64,000 nt of DNA, from positions 1 through 64,000 of the forward strand of contig CAZKWC010000005.1 in assembly GCA_964556425.1 (NCBI GenBank). Reading direction: 5' to 3'. The stretch's first letter is position 1. Every line of letters starts with the position of its first letter. The notes beneath the pieces are model-generated. The model worked only from the letters and a program-made list of their open reading frames with translations. It made no database searches and had not been told where the DNA came from. Positions 54,641-63,148 of the stretch are shown here, in pieces. Source of the stretch: JALQUL01 sp964556425. Its GTDB lineage: Bacteria; Pseudomonadota; Gammaproteobacteria; Burkholderiales; Burkholderiaceae_C. Made by a program: the position numbers and the translations under genes.

Positions 54641-55258
54641 TTATACATTTTTTAATTGTATTAATTCAGTTCTAGCTCGTATTAAGTAATCAGATTTAGA
54701 CTCATTTTCTAATAATTGACAAGGGGCACCAAAAGTAACAGAACATAAAATAGGTACAGGTAATATTTCACCCTTAGGCATTACTCTTTGTACATTATTA
54801 ATCCAAACAGGAATAATCTCTACTTCTGGAAATTGCCTAGCTAAATTAAATAATCCTGCTTTAAACGGTTGTGGTTCATCTTCGAAGCCACGTGTGCCCT
54901 CTGGAAAAATAATAATCGAATCACCTTGGTTTAATGCCTCAATTAATGGTTCTAACGGGTCTTGATCGCCTACTCTGCTTCTATCCACATAAACTGCGTT
55001 AAATACATTAGTAGTTAACCACTGCTTAAATGGGCTTGAGGTCCAATAATCTTTAGCAGCAATCGCACGGGTTATTTTTTGCAATGATTTAGGTAAGGCA
55101 CCCCAAATCAAAACGATATCGGCGTGACTTTGATGATTGGCAAAATAAATTCTTTGGTTCGATTTTGGTGGGCAACCATACCACCGCCCTTGTGTTCCCG
55201 TTAATAGGCGTACAAAAAATAGTAATATCCAAGAAACTAATTTAGCCAAAATTAACAC
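54641..55258 (-). CDS. lysophospholipid acyltransferase (PlsC-like)
   Basis: A 205-residue 1-acyl-glycerol-3-phosphate acyltransferase-family protein. An N-terminal membrane helix covers about 3-20. Catalytic H(x4)D is His42-Asp47 in NHQSHAD, and the acceptor-binding FPEGTR is at 118-123; both are intact. It is shorter than E. coli PlsC (245). The CdsA-like gene follows 5 bases downstream. The acyl acceptor is not known; this may be an accessory enzyme rather than the main PlsC. Confidence 0.88.
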   Translation of the reverse strand: MLILAKLVSWILLFFVRLLTGTQGRWYGCPPKSNQRIYFANHQSHADIVLIWGALPKSLQKITRAIAAKDYWTSSPFKQWLTTNVFNAVYVDRSRVGDQDPLEPLIEALNQGDSIIIFPEGTRGFEDEPQPFKAGLFNLARQFPEVEIIPVWINNVQRVMPKGEILPVPILCSVTFGAPCQLLENESKSDYLIRARTELIQLKNV

Positions 55259-55603
55259 CTATATTTTTAAATGAAAAATGCTTGAGTGGAGTTCCTATAG
55301 CATAAACCATTTAATACCTTGAGGAAACTTTAGCAAAACTCCTCAACATTACTTGTAGTAATGTAGTGAATTAAGCTAAAAATTCTTTCAGTAGGTTCTT
55401 TATAACTCTTTATTGCGTATTAGACAAAGGATTGGAGGGTGTATTTTGTTAATTTTTTCATCAACAAAAATGGTATTGAGTATCCACATCCGACCAATAG
55501 CTGATTTTAATAGGAATCATTCCTACATGTCATTAAGACATACTTCTAGTAGATTAATAAATTTATCACTAATTTTTTTAATATATGGTACTTATATTAT
55601 TTA
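55259..55603. other. intergenic region with two hairpins
   Basis: 345 AT-rich bases between mtgA (ends 55604, minus) and the PlsC-like gene. TTGAGGA/TCCTCAA (55319-55346) and CATTAC-TTGTA-GTAATG (55347-55363) are back-to-back inverted repeats without a T-run. They may be part of a leader or a weak terminator region. No credible gene was found. Confidence 0.4.
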
Positions 55604-56347
55604 TTAAGGTAATTGTGCATCAGGCATACGTGACAAAATTGTGGATGTCCGAGAAGATAAATAAGAGGAGGCCCTATTTTTTTCAAAGAATTTTGGTCTT
55701 GGTAACATCACAGCTAATCGAGCTGCTTCTGCTGGAGTTAAATTAGCAGCACTTTTCTTAAAATAGGTTTGAGCAGCTGCTTCTACACCAAATATACCCT
55801 CACCCCACTCCACATTATTAAGGTAAATTTCTAAAATACGTTTTTTAGATAAAAATACCTCTAAAACCATTGTTAACACCAACTCTTGTGCTTTACGAAA
55901 TAAATTACGCTCCCCAGATAAAAATAGATTTTTTGCTAATTGTTGTGTAATAGTTGAACCACCAAAAATTTTAGGTTTGGGCACATTTTCTGGATTTTTC
56001 ACTTTGGCTGCTCTACGTTCAGCTTTTTCTTTTGCTTTTGCATTACGCTCCCAGGCAGAAGTAATTGCATCCCACTGAACACCATCATGGGTGGCAAACT
56101 CATCATCTTCACTAGCAATTACGGATCGCTTCATATGGACAGAAATATCATCGTAATCTAACCATTTTTGATGCCATTCACTACCAGTGTTTTCAGCCGT
56201 GATTCGATAGGCCTCGGAGCGCTGAAAAGCAGTTGATTGTGGATCAATCACTACCATTAAAGCTATTTTCAAAATAAAAAATAACTGTAAGGCTAAGCCC
56301 CCCACCACCACAAAAGCTAAAAAAGAAACAATACTATTTTTTTTCAT
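55604..56347 (-). CDS. mtgA: monofunctional peptidoglycan glycosyltransferase
   Basis: A 247-residue GT51 enzyme polymerising lipid II in the periplasm without a transpeptidase domain. Membrane anchor about 8-30. The catalytic Glu lies in ASEDDEFATHDG (near 77-88); FGGSTITQQLAKNLFLSGER is the second family motif. It follows aroE by 5 bases on the minus strand. Confidence 0.95.
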   Translation of the reverse strand: MKKNSIVSFLAFVVVGGLALQLFFILKIALMVVIDPQSTAFQRSEAYRITAENTGSEWHQKWLDYDDISVHMKRSVIASEDDEFATHDGVQWDAITSAWERNAKAKEKAERRAAKVKNPENVPKPKIFGGSTITQQLAKNLFLSGERNLFRKAQELVLTMVLEVFLSKKRILEIYLNNVEWGEGIFGVEAAAQTYFKKSAANLTPAEAARLAVMLPRPKFFEKNRASSYLSSRTSTILSRMPDAQLP

Positions 56348-56352
56348 ATAAC

Positions 56353-57219
56353 TTAGACCCTTTGACGCATTTCTTGTAAGACTCTAGCCGAATCTGGCCG
56401 CAGCCCACGCCAAATAAAAAATGATTCTGCGGCTTGCTCGACCAGCATTCCTAAGCCGTCTCGAGCAATACCACCATGCAACTCTACCCATTCTAAAAAT
56501 GCTTGGGCATTGGGACCATACATCATGTCATAACCCAATGCTTGTGGCGACAACACACTACCGTCAACGGGTACTGGTTCGCCTGCCAAACTACTGGCTG
56601 TCGCATTAATTAACAAATCATAGGAATTGCCAACAGCTTGAAAGGAATTTGCCACTAATTGGACTTGATGTAACTTGGCTAATGGGGTATGCGTCAAGCA
56701 CAACTGCTCGGCTTTAGATAAAGTTCGATTGGCAATCGTAATTTGTTGGGGCATAGCCTCTATAAGAGGACCCAATGCGCCAGCTGCCGCACCACCAGCG
56801 CCCAATAGCAACACTTTTTTTCCTTTGATAGGAAATTTAGCGTTGATTTGAATATCCCTAACCAATCCTAGACCATCGGTATTGTCGGCTAGGATCTTGC
56901 CATCTTCAAACTTTAAGGTGTTACAGGCTTGTGCCAACAACGCTCTGGCGCTATGCCTGGTAGCTAAATCAAAAGCATCTTGCTTAAATGGAATAGTGAC
57001 GTTGCATCCTTTTAATTCGTAGCCATTTTGATTGGAGCTAGTTGCACTGCCATACTGATATGAGGCTTGAAGATGCTCAATTTTTGCTTTGAACTCACCA
57101 ATCGGGCATTCTATTCTTTCATAAATTAATTCTTGTTGAGTTAATTGAGCAAATCTTTGATGAATAAAAGGAGATTTGCTATGAGCGATCGGATTGCCAA
57201 TTACGCCGTAATAATCCAT
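56353..57219 (-). CDS. aroE: shikimate dehydrogenase
   Basis: A 288-residue NADP enzyme reducing 3-dehydroshikimate, upstream of the AroA step encoded at 17588. Substrate site NPIAHSKSPFIH (near 8-19), catalytic Lys in NVTIPFKQDA, NADP loop GAGGAAAGA, and the C-terminal DGLGMLVEQAAESF are present. Order RNase-tonB-aroE-mtgA on one strand suggests an operon. Confidence 0.96.
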   Translation of the reverse strand: MDYYGVIGNPIAHSKSPFIHQRFAQLTQQELIYERIECPIGEFKAKIEHLQASYQYGSATSSNQNGYELKGCNVTIPFKQDAFDLATRHSARALLAQACNTLKFEDGKILADNTDGLGLVRDIQINAKFPIKGKKVLLLGAGGAAAGALGPLIEAMPQQITIANRTLSKAEQLCLTHTPLAKLHQVQLVANSFQAVGNSYDLLINATASSLAGEPVPVDGSVLSPQALGYDMMYGPNAQAFLEWVELHGGIARDGLGMLVEQAAESFFIWRGLRPDSARVLQEMRQRV

Positions 57220-57235
57220 AAATTAAATTTTAATT

Positions 57236-58099
57236 TTATTGAGCCACCACAGTGGTTTGCAAGCCATCATCTTTGGTAAAACGAAACCGAGAAACCACCA
57301 CTAACACTTGAAACTTTTTAAGCATCAATTCTGTAAATTGTCCATATGGCGCTCCTTTACGAACAATAGCCATAGCCATTCTGTCAAAACCCATATCACC
57401 AGTTGACTCCAGCACATCCAACTCGCTCACTTGACCAAACTTATCAATACTAATCATGAGAGTGAGTTCACCATATAATTTTTTACCATTGACGCTTGGA
57501 AAATTTTTAGTCCCTAACGACTCCACTTTATTTTTAAAGTTTTGATAATAAAAAGCGTGAGCAGTACCAACTGTTGACGGACCTACAAATCGTTTTCTTG
57601 GCTTTTCATTGAACTCATTAATTCTTTTTTCAAGTTCTGCAATTAATTTAATTCGCTGCATTTGCTGTGCATTCACATTGCTTTCAGCCCCATTTGCAAT
57701 ATTTTTAGAATCTAAATTTTTAAGTAAATTAGTTTTTTCTTGTTGAAGTTGCGTCAACATTAAATTTTGCTGAGTTTGAGCTGCTTCAATTTCACGTCTA
57801 ATTTCTTCGATTGATTCTCCGCTGGAGTCCACTAGACTGGCTTGCAGAGCAGATGTGGCTCGACCTTTAGCCTCGTCACCGCCGCCTAATAATGAGGTTT
57901 GTGCTAAAGCTTTTGGTTTGTCATTATGATCTTGACCTTTAGCATTCACTAAAATCACTTCTAGGCCTTGATCTTTAAAAACTCTATCAAAACCTTCTGG
58001 ATCGACAAATTTAAAACCAAATATCCCAACATGTACTAGGGCTGAACCTAATAAACACTTTTGCAAAACACTTAATCGAGCAAATCTCAACACAATCAA
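57236..58099 (-). CDS. TonB-like energy transducer
   Basis: 287 residues. A membrane helix lies near 11-30, a coiled-coil/low-complexity region near 95-165 (QQNLMLTQLQQEKTNLLKN), and a C-terminal TonB domain near 195-285 (GELTLMISIDKFGQVSELDVLESTGDMGFDRMAMAIVR). The usual Pro-rich spacer is largely replaced by the coiled coil. ExbB and ExbD are not in the window, so it may be a TonB paralogue of unknown receptor. It overlaps the RNase gene by 4 bases. Confidence 0.85.
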   Translation of the reverse strand: MIVLRFARLSVLQKCLLGSALVHVGIFGFKFVDPEGFDRVFKDQGLEVILVNAKGQDHNDKPKALAQTSLLGGGDEAKGRATSALQASLVDSSGESIEEIRREIEAAQTQQNLMLTQLQQEKTNLLKNLDSKNIANGAESNVNAQQMQRIKLIAELEKRINEFNEKPRKRFVGPSTVGTAHAFYYQNFKNKVESLGTKNFPSVNGKKLYGELTLMISIDKFGQVSELDVLESTGDMGFDRMAMAIVRKGAPYGQFTELMLKKFQVLVVVSRFRFTKDDGLQTTVVAQ

Positions 58100-60174
58100 G
58101 CCCCTGTTGATAAAACCTGAATAGCCTCAGGCACAGCCTCACTGGAGTCTGGTGAATCGTCTAAATCCATTGCAATCGCAACAGGAGTAACACCCAACTC
58201 CTCTTCTGACTCTGCATCATCACTTGCCTCAGAAGTATTTTCCGGATGCGAAAATACTTCTATGACCGTAGCTTGTATAGCCAATAGCAACTCATTCACC
58301 ATGGTAATTTTAAGTTTAACTTGATCACCGCGTTGGGCTTGTGGCCCTCCCACAATAGATAAAACCAAAGGTAACTCATTGGCCCTTGCTAAGCCATCTT
58401 TAATAATCACAGCATCTAATTCTTGGATGTTATTTTGCGCCAAATAACGGAGCGTCCAATACAACTCCATTTGATTTTGAATATTTCGATAAGCCGCATA
58501 AGCATCATCAAATCCAGAAATAATCGCAAATAAACTAGCATCTTTTGGCTTAAATGGTGCAACTAAAGCGGCGGTACTACCTTGCTTAATACAGGCAATT
58601 AATTGCCACTGATTCACCATATCCACATATCGCCTTAAAGGCGAAGAACTCCAAGCATAACAATCTACTCCAATTCCTGCATGGATTAAGGGCTTGGTAC
58701 TCATGCGTACTTTTACACCAGGAGCCAAGGCTGCTTGGCTACGATAAATGCCAGGAACACCTTTGTCAGCTAATAACCTGCCCCAATGATGATTGGTTAG
58801 AATCATCGCTTCAGCCACAATTAGATCAAGTGGTTCACCACGCTTACGTTGAGTAATTTGAACTACTTCATCGCCTAAAGGCTGGTCAGCAGATGGCTTT
58901 TGCAACTTAAAATCAAAATCGGGTCGGGTCTGGATTTCAGGTTTACCCCTTACCTGTTCTCTATCGAGTTTTAACTTTTGAGCCAGTCTAAATAAAAACT
59001 GTAAGTCTTTTAACTCCACATTTTTAAGTGCCTCGGGAACTATTAAATCAGCCACAGGAGCCTGTGTTAATAATTCGGCAGTCACCCAGTCAGAGAGATG
59101 ATCATGTCTTAAATTAGCTTTGATCAAAACCGACTCAATTCTAGATTCAGTTTGAATAATCGCTAATGTCTCTTCGTTAAAATCCAAATAGAAAGATAAA
59201 GTAGGGCAATATTTACCCTCATCAAGAGAGAACTGTTCTACCACTGATTTTGGCAACATGGTAATCTTATTACCTGGCATATAGACGGTTGACATTCTTG
59301 ATTTTGCAATCACATCTATATCAGAGCCTGGCTTAATGGCCAAACCTGGTGCCGCAATATGTACACCAACTCTTACTGTGCCAGAGCCAATACCTACCAC
59401 CGATAATGCATCATCAATCTCATTGGTGCTAGAGTCATCAATTGAAAATGCGGGCTGAGGTGCTTGTACTAAATCGTCAAATGCGGAGGCAAAAAGCTCG
59501 GGATGACCAGTACCCTTTGGAAACTGCTCGCTTAAAAAACGTTGCCAATGAAACTGATAAGCTGACTTGATAGCGCCAGCAGTTTGCAACAAATCTAATG
59601 GTGCTTTTTTGGTCGCTTTTGCAGCCTGAACCACTGCCTTATATTCAGCCGCATTTTTATCGGGCCTAAATAAAATTTTAAATAATTGAAGTTCTATTGC
59701 AGAAGGGCAAACACCTTGCGCTAACTCTTGTGCCCACTGATCAATTTGCTCAGCAATTAAACGCTTTTTTTCAATTGCTTGTAAGGCTTGAGCCAAAATT
59801 TCTGCTGGTGCTTTTTTGAAACGACCTTTTCCAGCACGTCTAAAATAATGAGGGGCGCCATAAAGACAAAATAAAGCCGCCACTTGCTCTGCCAAGCTTG
59901 CATGCTCGCTAAAGTATTCTTGAGCAAACTCTATAAAACTAAACTCATCCTCACTTGCAAACTCCCAAGCTAGGTTTAAATCTATTGACTCTTGAAGCTG
60001 AGTGGCTGAAGCAACTAACTCCCTTGGGTTGGGTGCGTTAAATGTAATTAGTAAATGGGCGACCTTGACCTTTTGCCTTTTACCCGACTCAAGCTCAATT
60101 TGGGCGGTCGCGTCTGTCTGGGACATGATCCGTCCGGTTAAAAATTTTCCAGTATCTTCAAATAATGCGTACAT
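58096..60174 (-). CDS. RNase II-family (RNB domain) exoribonuclease
   Basis: A 692-residue 3'-5' exoribonuclease. The catalytic segment SIDDSSTNEIDDALSV holds the four metal-binding Asp positions of RNB enzymes. An N-terminal beta-rich region (about 1-60) and a C-terminal S1-like region (near 620-655) flank it; the last 40 residues are acidic. The length and N-terminus (MYALFEDTGKF) fit the Burkholderiales RNB protein encoded beside tonB and aroE. ATG 60174 is chosen; an in-frame start 29 codons upstream gives residues unlike the family. It may be called rnb or vacB-like; I leave the symbol open. Confidence 0.92.
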   Translation of the reverse strand: MYALFEDTGKFLTGRIMSQTDATAQIELESGKRQKVKVAHLLITFNAPNPRELVASATQLQESIDLNLAWEFASEDEFSFIEFAQEYFSEHASLAEQVAALFCLYGAPHYFRRAGKGRFKKAPAEILAQALQAIEKKRLIAEQIDQWAQELAQGVCPSAIELQLFKILFRPDKNAAEYKAVVQAAKATKKAPLDLLQTAGAIKSAYQFHWQRFLSEQFPKGTGHPELFASAFDDLVQAPQPAFSIDDSSTNEIDDALSVVGIGSGTVRVGVHIAAPGLAIKPGSDIDVIAKSRMSTVYMPGNKITMLPKSVVEQFSLDEGKYCPTLSFYLDFNEETLAIIQTESRIESVLIKANLRHDHLSDWVTAELLTQAPVADLIVPEALKNVELKDLQFLFRLAQKLKLDREQVRGKPEIQTRPDFDFKLQKPSADQPLGDEVVQITQRKRGEPLDLIVAEAMILTNHHWGRLLADKGVPGIYRSQAALAPGVKVRMSTKPLIHAGIGVDCYAWSSSPLRRYVDMVNQWQLIACIKQGSTAALVAPFKPKDASLFAIISGFDDAYAAYRNIQNQMELYWTLRYLAQNNIQELDAVIIKDGLARANELPLVLSIVGGPQAQRGDQVKLKITMVNELLLAIQATVIEVFSHPENTSEASDDAESEEELGVTPVAIAMDLDDSPDSSEAVPEAIQVLSTGA

Positions 60175-60701
60175 TTGTCTATTGTCCCACGACAGGGCAT
60201 GAGTTGAGTAATGCAAAGTCGTATAAATTAATTTTTTCGTGGCAAGCCTTGTTTTTTTCAAAACTCAACCACAAAGCTTAAGTATTCAGTAGAAAAACAA
60301 GTATTCATACAACAAATTGATTTTGACTCCCAATAACAAGGGATAATCGAATTGCTGAAAAAACCTGTTGCATAGCTTCATTTCATAAGCTTATGTTAGA
60401 GTTTGCTTGAAGTATTATCATTCAAGAATGCGATGTGAAACTAAAGTTAATTTTGTTTCACATCGTTGGGCAATCGCTTGCACAAAAATAAGATGCACTA
60501 AGCCAACCAGCAACACCCCATAAAAATAGTTATGAGGTGTACAATAATATTGGTAGTTCATCTCTGCGTGCTTCTAGCCCACTTATATTAATACATGTCA
60601 AGCCTACTTAAAAAAGCTATTTTCAAAAAGTTATTGCTTAGGAAACCTGAAGCACAACTACCTTGATTTTCCATTAGTTCGTTTATTACTACTTTTAAAA
60701 T
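60175..60701. other. divergent intergenic region with three inverted repeats
   Basis: About 527 bases between the RNase gene (minus) and rodA (plus). Palindrome CATAAGCTTATG is at 60383-60394. A perfect 11-bp inverted repeat CGATGTGAAAC/GTTTCACATCG with a 13-base spacer lies at 60431-60465. ACACC-CATAA pairs with TTATG-GGTGT (60513-60540, one mismatch). No T-runs follow, so these are not plain terminators. Operator sites or a small RNA are possible. No ORF of note. Confidence 0.45.
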
Positions 60702-61856
60702 ATGGCTACCGTATTTGATTCACCACCACTTTTTAGTCGCATAAAGCCAATTTTTACTGGTTTTGATGCAGGTTTGGCTTTAATTATTGCCATTTTAGCA
60801 AGTGCTGGTTTACTGATTATGTATTCATCTGGCTACGATCATGGCACCCGCTTTATTGATCATGCGCGCAACATGATGATTGCAGGCATGATTATGTTTT
60901 TGGTGGCACAAATTACACCACAACAAATGATGACTATTGCAGTGCCCGTTTATGTATTAGGTGTTTTTTTATTATTAGCAGTAGAGTTTTTTGGAATTAC
61001 TAAAAAAGGGGCTACACGCTGGGTCAATATTGGCGTAGTAATCCAACCAAGTGAACTGTTAAAAATTGGTATGCCTCTTATGTTGGCTTGGTGGTTTCAA
61101 AAACGAGAGGGCCAACTTAAACCGCTAGATTTTGTAGTAGCCGCCATTTTATTAGCAGTTCCCGTGGGACTCATTATGAAGCAACCCGATCTTGGTACTT
61201 CATTATTAGTTTTAATGGCTGGTTTATCAGTGATTTATTATGCTGGCTTAAGTTGGAAACTTATGATACCGCCATTGGTAATTGGTGTGGTTAGTATTTT
61301 TTTATTGGTAGTCTTTGAGCCACAACTTTGCAGTGAGGGTTTTAGATGGCCTATCTTGCATAATTATCAACAACAACGAGTTTGTACTCTACTTGATCCT
61401 ACCCGTGACCCACTAGGCAAAGGGTTTCATATCATTCAAAGTATGATTGCTATTGGTTCTGCTGGTATTTTTGGCAAAGGCTTTATGCAAGGGACTCAAA
61501 CCCACCTAGAATTTATTCCCGAACGAACCACTGATTTTATTTTTGCTGCCTATTCCGAAGAGTTCGGTTTAATTGGCAATGCCTTATTAATTGCAGGTTT
61601 TTTTGCTCTCATTTGGAGAGGTTTGTCAATTGCATCCGATGGGCCCACTTTATTTACGAGGTTATTAGCAGCTGCCATTTCAATGGTGTATTTTGTTTAT
61701 GCCTTTGTTAACATGAGTATGGTGAGTGGAATTTTACCTGTGGTGGGTGTACCACTACCATTTATTAGTTATGGTGGTACTGCCATGGTGACTCTAGGTG
61801 TCGGTATTGGAATTTTAATGTCAGTTAATCGAGCAAAAAGACTTTTACAATCCTAA
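60702..61856 (+). CDS. rodA: peptidoglycan glycosyltransferase RodA
   Basis: A 384-residue SEDS membrane protein with about ten helices that polymerises lipid II for the lateral wall with PBP2. TRWVNIGVVIQPSELLK, the catalytic-region PERTTDFIFAAYSEEFG and PFISYGGTAMVTLG are conserved. mrdA (PBP2) is not adjacent in this window. It is distinct from ftsW at 43754. pgpA follows 16 bases later. Confidence 0.96.
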   Translation: MATVFDSPPLFSRIKPIFTGFDAGLALIIAILASAGLLIMYSSGYDHGTRFIDHARNMMIAGMIMFLVAQITPQQMMTIAVPVYVLGVFLLLAVEFFGITKKGATRWVNIGVVIQPSELLKIGMPLMLAWWFQKREGQLKPLDFVVAAILLAVPVGLIMKQPDLGTSLLVLMAGLSVIYYAGLSWKLMIPPLVIGVVSIFLLVVFEPQLCSEGFRWPILHNYQQQRVCTLLDPTRDPLGKGFHIIQSMIAIGSAGIFGKGFMQGTQTHLEFIPERTTDFIFAAYSEEFGLIGNALLIAGFFALIWRGLSIASDGPTLFTRLLAAAISMVYFVYAFVNMSMVSGILPVVGVPLPFISYGGTAMVTLGVGIGILMSVNRAKRLLQS

Positions 61857-61872
61857 CAGATAGAGTTTTATC

Positions 61873-62376
61873 TTGAATTTAGCTCAGTTTATTTTTAAGC
61901 ATCCGGCCCATTTTATTGCTTATGGCTTTGGTTCTGGCTTAAGCCCGATTGCGCCTGGTACTGCAGGTACCTTGTGGGCTTGGCTAAGTTATCATTATTG
62001 GCTTCAATCCCTTGGCTTATATACTTGGCTCACTTTATTGTGTATAGGTTTTTTAGTAGGCTGGTGGGCCTGTACCGTTACCGCTCGACATCAAAATATT
62101 GCAGACCCTAGCGGAATTGTCTGGGATGAGATCCTCGCTTTTTGGCTTATTTTATGGCTTTGTACACCTCAATCATTTACTCAACAATTTTTCGCTTTTC
62201 TTCTATTTAGATTTTTTGACGCTTACAAAATGGGGCCTGTGGCTTGGGCTGATCAAACCTTTAAAGGTTTTGGCGCTAAGGGCGGTTTTGGCATTATTTT
62301 TGATGATTTAGTGGCTGCTTTTTGTACACTTTTAGTGATTGCTCTCAGTCGTTATATGGGTATGAACTGGGTTTAA
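61873..62376 (+). CDS. pgpA: phosphatidylglycerophosphatase A
   Basis: A 167-residue membrane phosphatase making phosphatidylglycerol. GFGSGLSPIAPGTAGTLWAW (near 19-38) and DEILAFW and FDDLVAA motifs are characteristic. The start is TTG: an in-frame TAG lies 9 bases upstream, and the N-terminus FKHPAHFIAYGFG matches the family, so no ATG start is available. Confidence 0.94.
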   Translation: MNLAQFIFKHPAHFIAYGFGSGLSPIAPGTAGTLWAWLSYHYWLQSLGLYTWLTLLCIGFLVGWWACTVTARHQNIADPSGIVWDEILAFWLILWLCTPQSFTQQFFAFLLFRFFDAYKMGPVAWADQTFKGFGAKGGFGIIFDDLVAAFCTLLVIALSRYMGMNWV

Positions 62377-62603
62377 AACACTCCTACCTATCGATAAAAT
62401 TCGTTCCTTTATTTACTATTAATACTCTAGGGAGCCCACAACAAAACTCAAGAATTTCAAGCGTATGGCAGATTGGAATGGATTTTTAAGTAGTCAATGT
62501 CATCGACAGTTATTAGGGTTAAAAATCGATGAACTTGGCCATCAAAGCCAGTGCTAGGAATGCGCTTAAGAGTTTTGACAGCAGACTCCTTTATTTTTCA
62601 AAA

Positions 62604-63104
62604 ATGCCACATTCCTTAACCACCCATTTTCAAACTTTATTACTTCAATTGGCGAAACAAGCACAATTATCCAAACTTAAGATTGGTACAGCAGAAAGCT
62701 GTACTGGGGGACTAATTGCTGCAGCCTGCACCGAACTAGCTGGCTCAAGCGAATGGTTTGAGTGTGGTATTGTGAGTTACTCCAATCAAGCCAAGCAAAG
62801 CTTATTAGGAGTCAATAGCCAAACACTTGAGTCCTATGGTGCAGTAAGCCAAGAGGTGGTCGCTGAAATGGTGGCTGGCCTGCTAACACGCACCAAGGTA
62901 ACCACTGGTGTTGCAGTAAGCGGTATAGCAGGCCCTGGTGGAGCAACTGCCAACAAACCTGTAGGTACTGTTTGTATTGCTTGGCAACATTTTGACCAAT
63001 CTTACTGTGAAACTTTTTATTTTTCAGGCGACCGACAAGCAGTAAGATTAGCAACCGTTCTCAAAGCCTTAGAAGGCTTATTGGAAATAACAAAGACTAA
63101 ATAG
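62604..63104 (+). CDS. pncC: CinA C-terminal-type nicotinamide-nucleotide amidase
   Basis: A 166-residue stand-alone CinA_C domain that deamidates NMN in pyridine-nucleotide recycling. TAESCTGGLIAA (near 29-40), GIVSYSNQAKQSLLGV and GIAGPGGAT are family motifs. ATG 62604 (MPHSLTTHFQ) gives normal length; an in-frame ATG at 62529 adds 25 residues without family match. It follows pgpA, a frequent neighbour in proteobacteria. The N-terminal molybdopterin-like half of full CinA is absent, which is normal for this form. Confidence 0.94.
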   Translation: MPHSLTTHFQTLLLQLAKQAQLSKLKIGTAESCTGGLIAAACTELAGSSEWFECGIVSYSNQAKQSLLGVNSQTLESYGAVSQEVVAEMVAGLLTRTKVTTGVAVSGIAGPGGATANKPVGTVCIAWQHFDQSYCETFYFSGDRQAVRLATVLKALEGLLEITKTK

Positions 63105-63148
63105 ACCTACATGCCTTGAGTTTTGATGCAGGCTACTAAAAATAATCT

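Noticed and set aside
55413..55607. 64-codon plus-strand ORF
   Set aside because: Non-ATG start, no ribosome site and no recognisable family; it runs into the antisense of the mtgA end.
62465..62557. 30-codon ORF MADWNGFLSSQC... between pgpA and the cinA-type gene
   Set aside because: Protein-like in part but no ribosome site or family; might be a fragment, not supportable as a gene.
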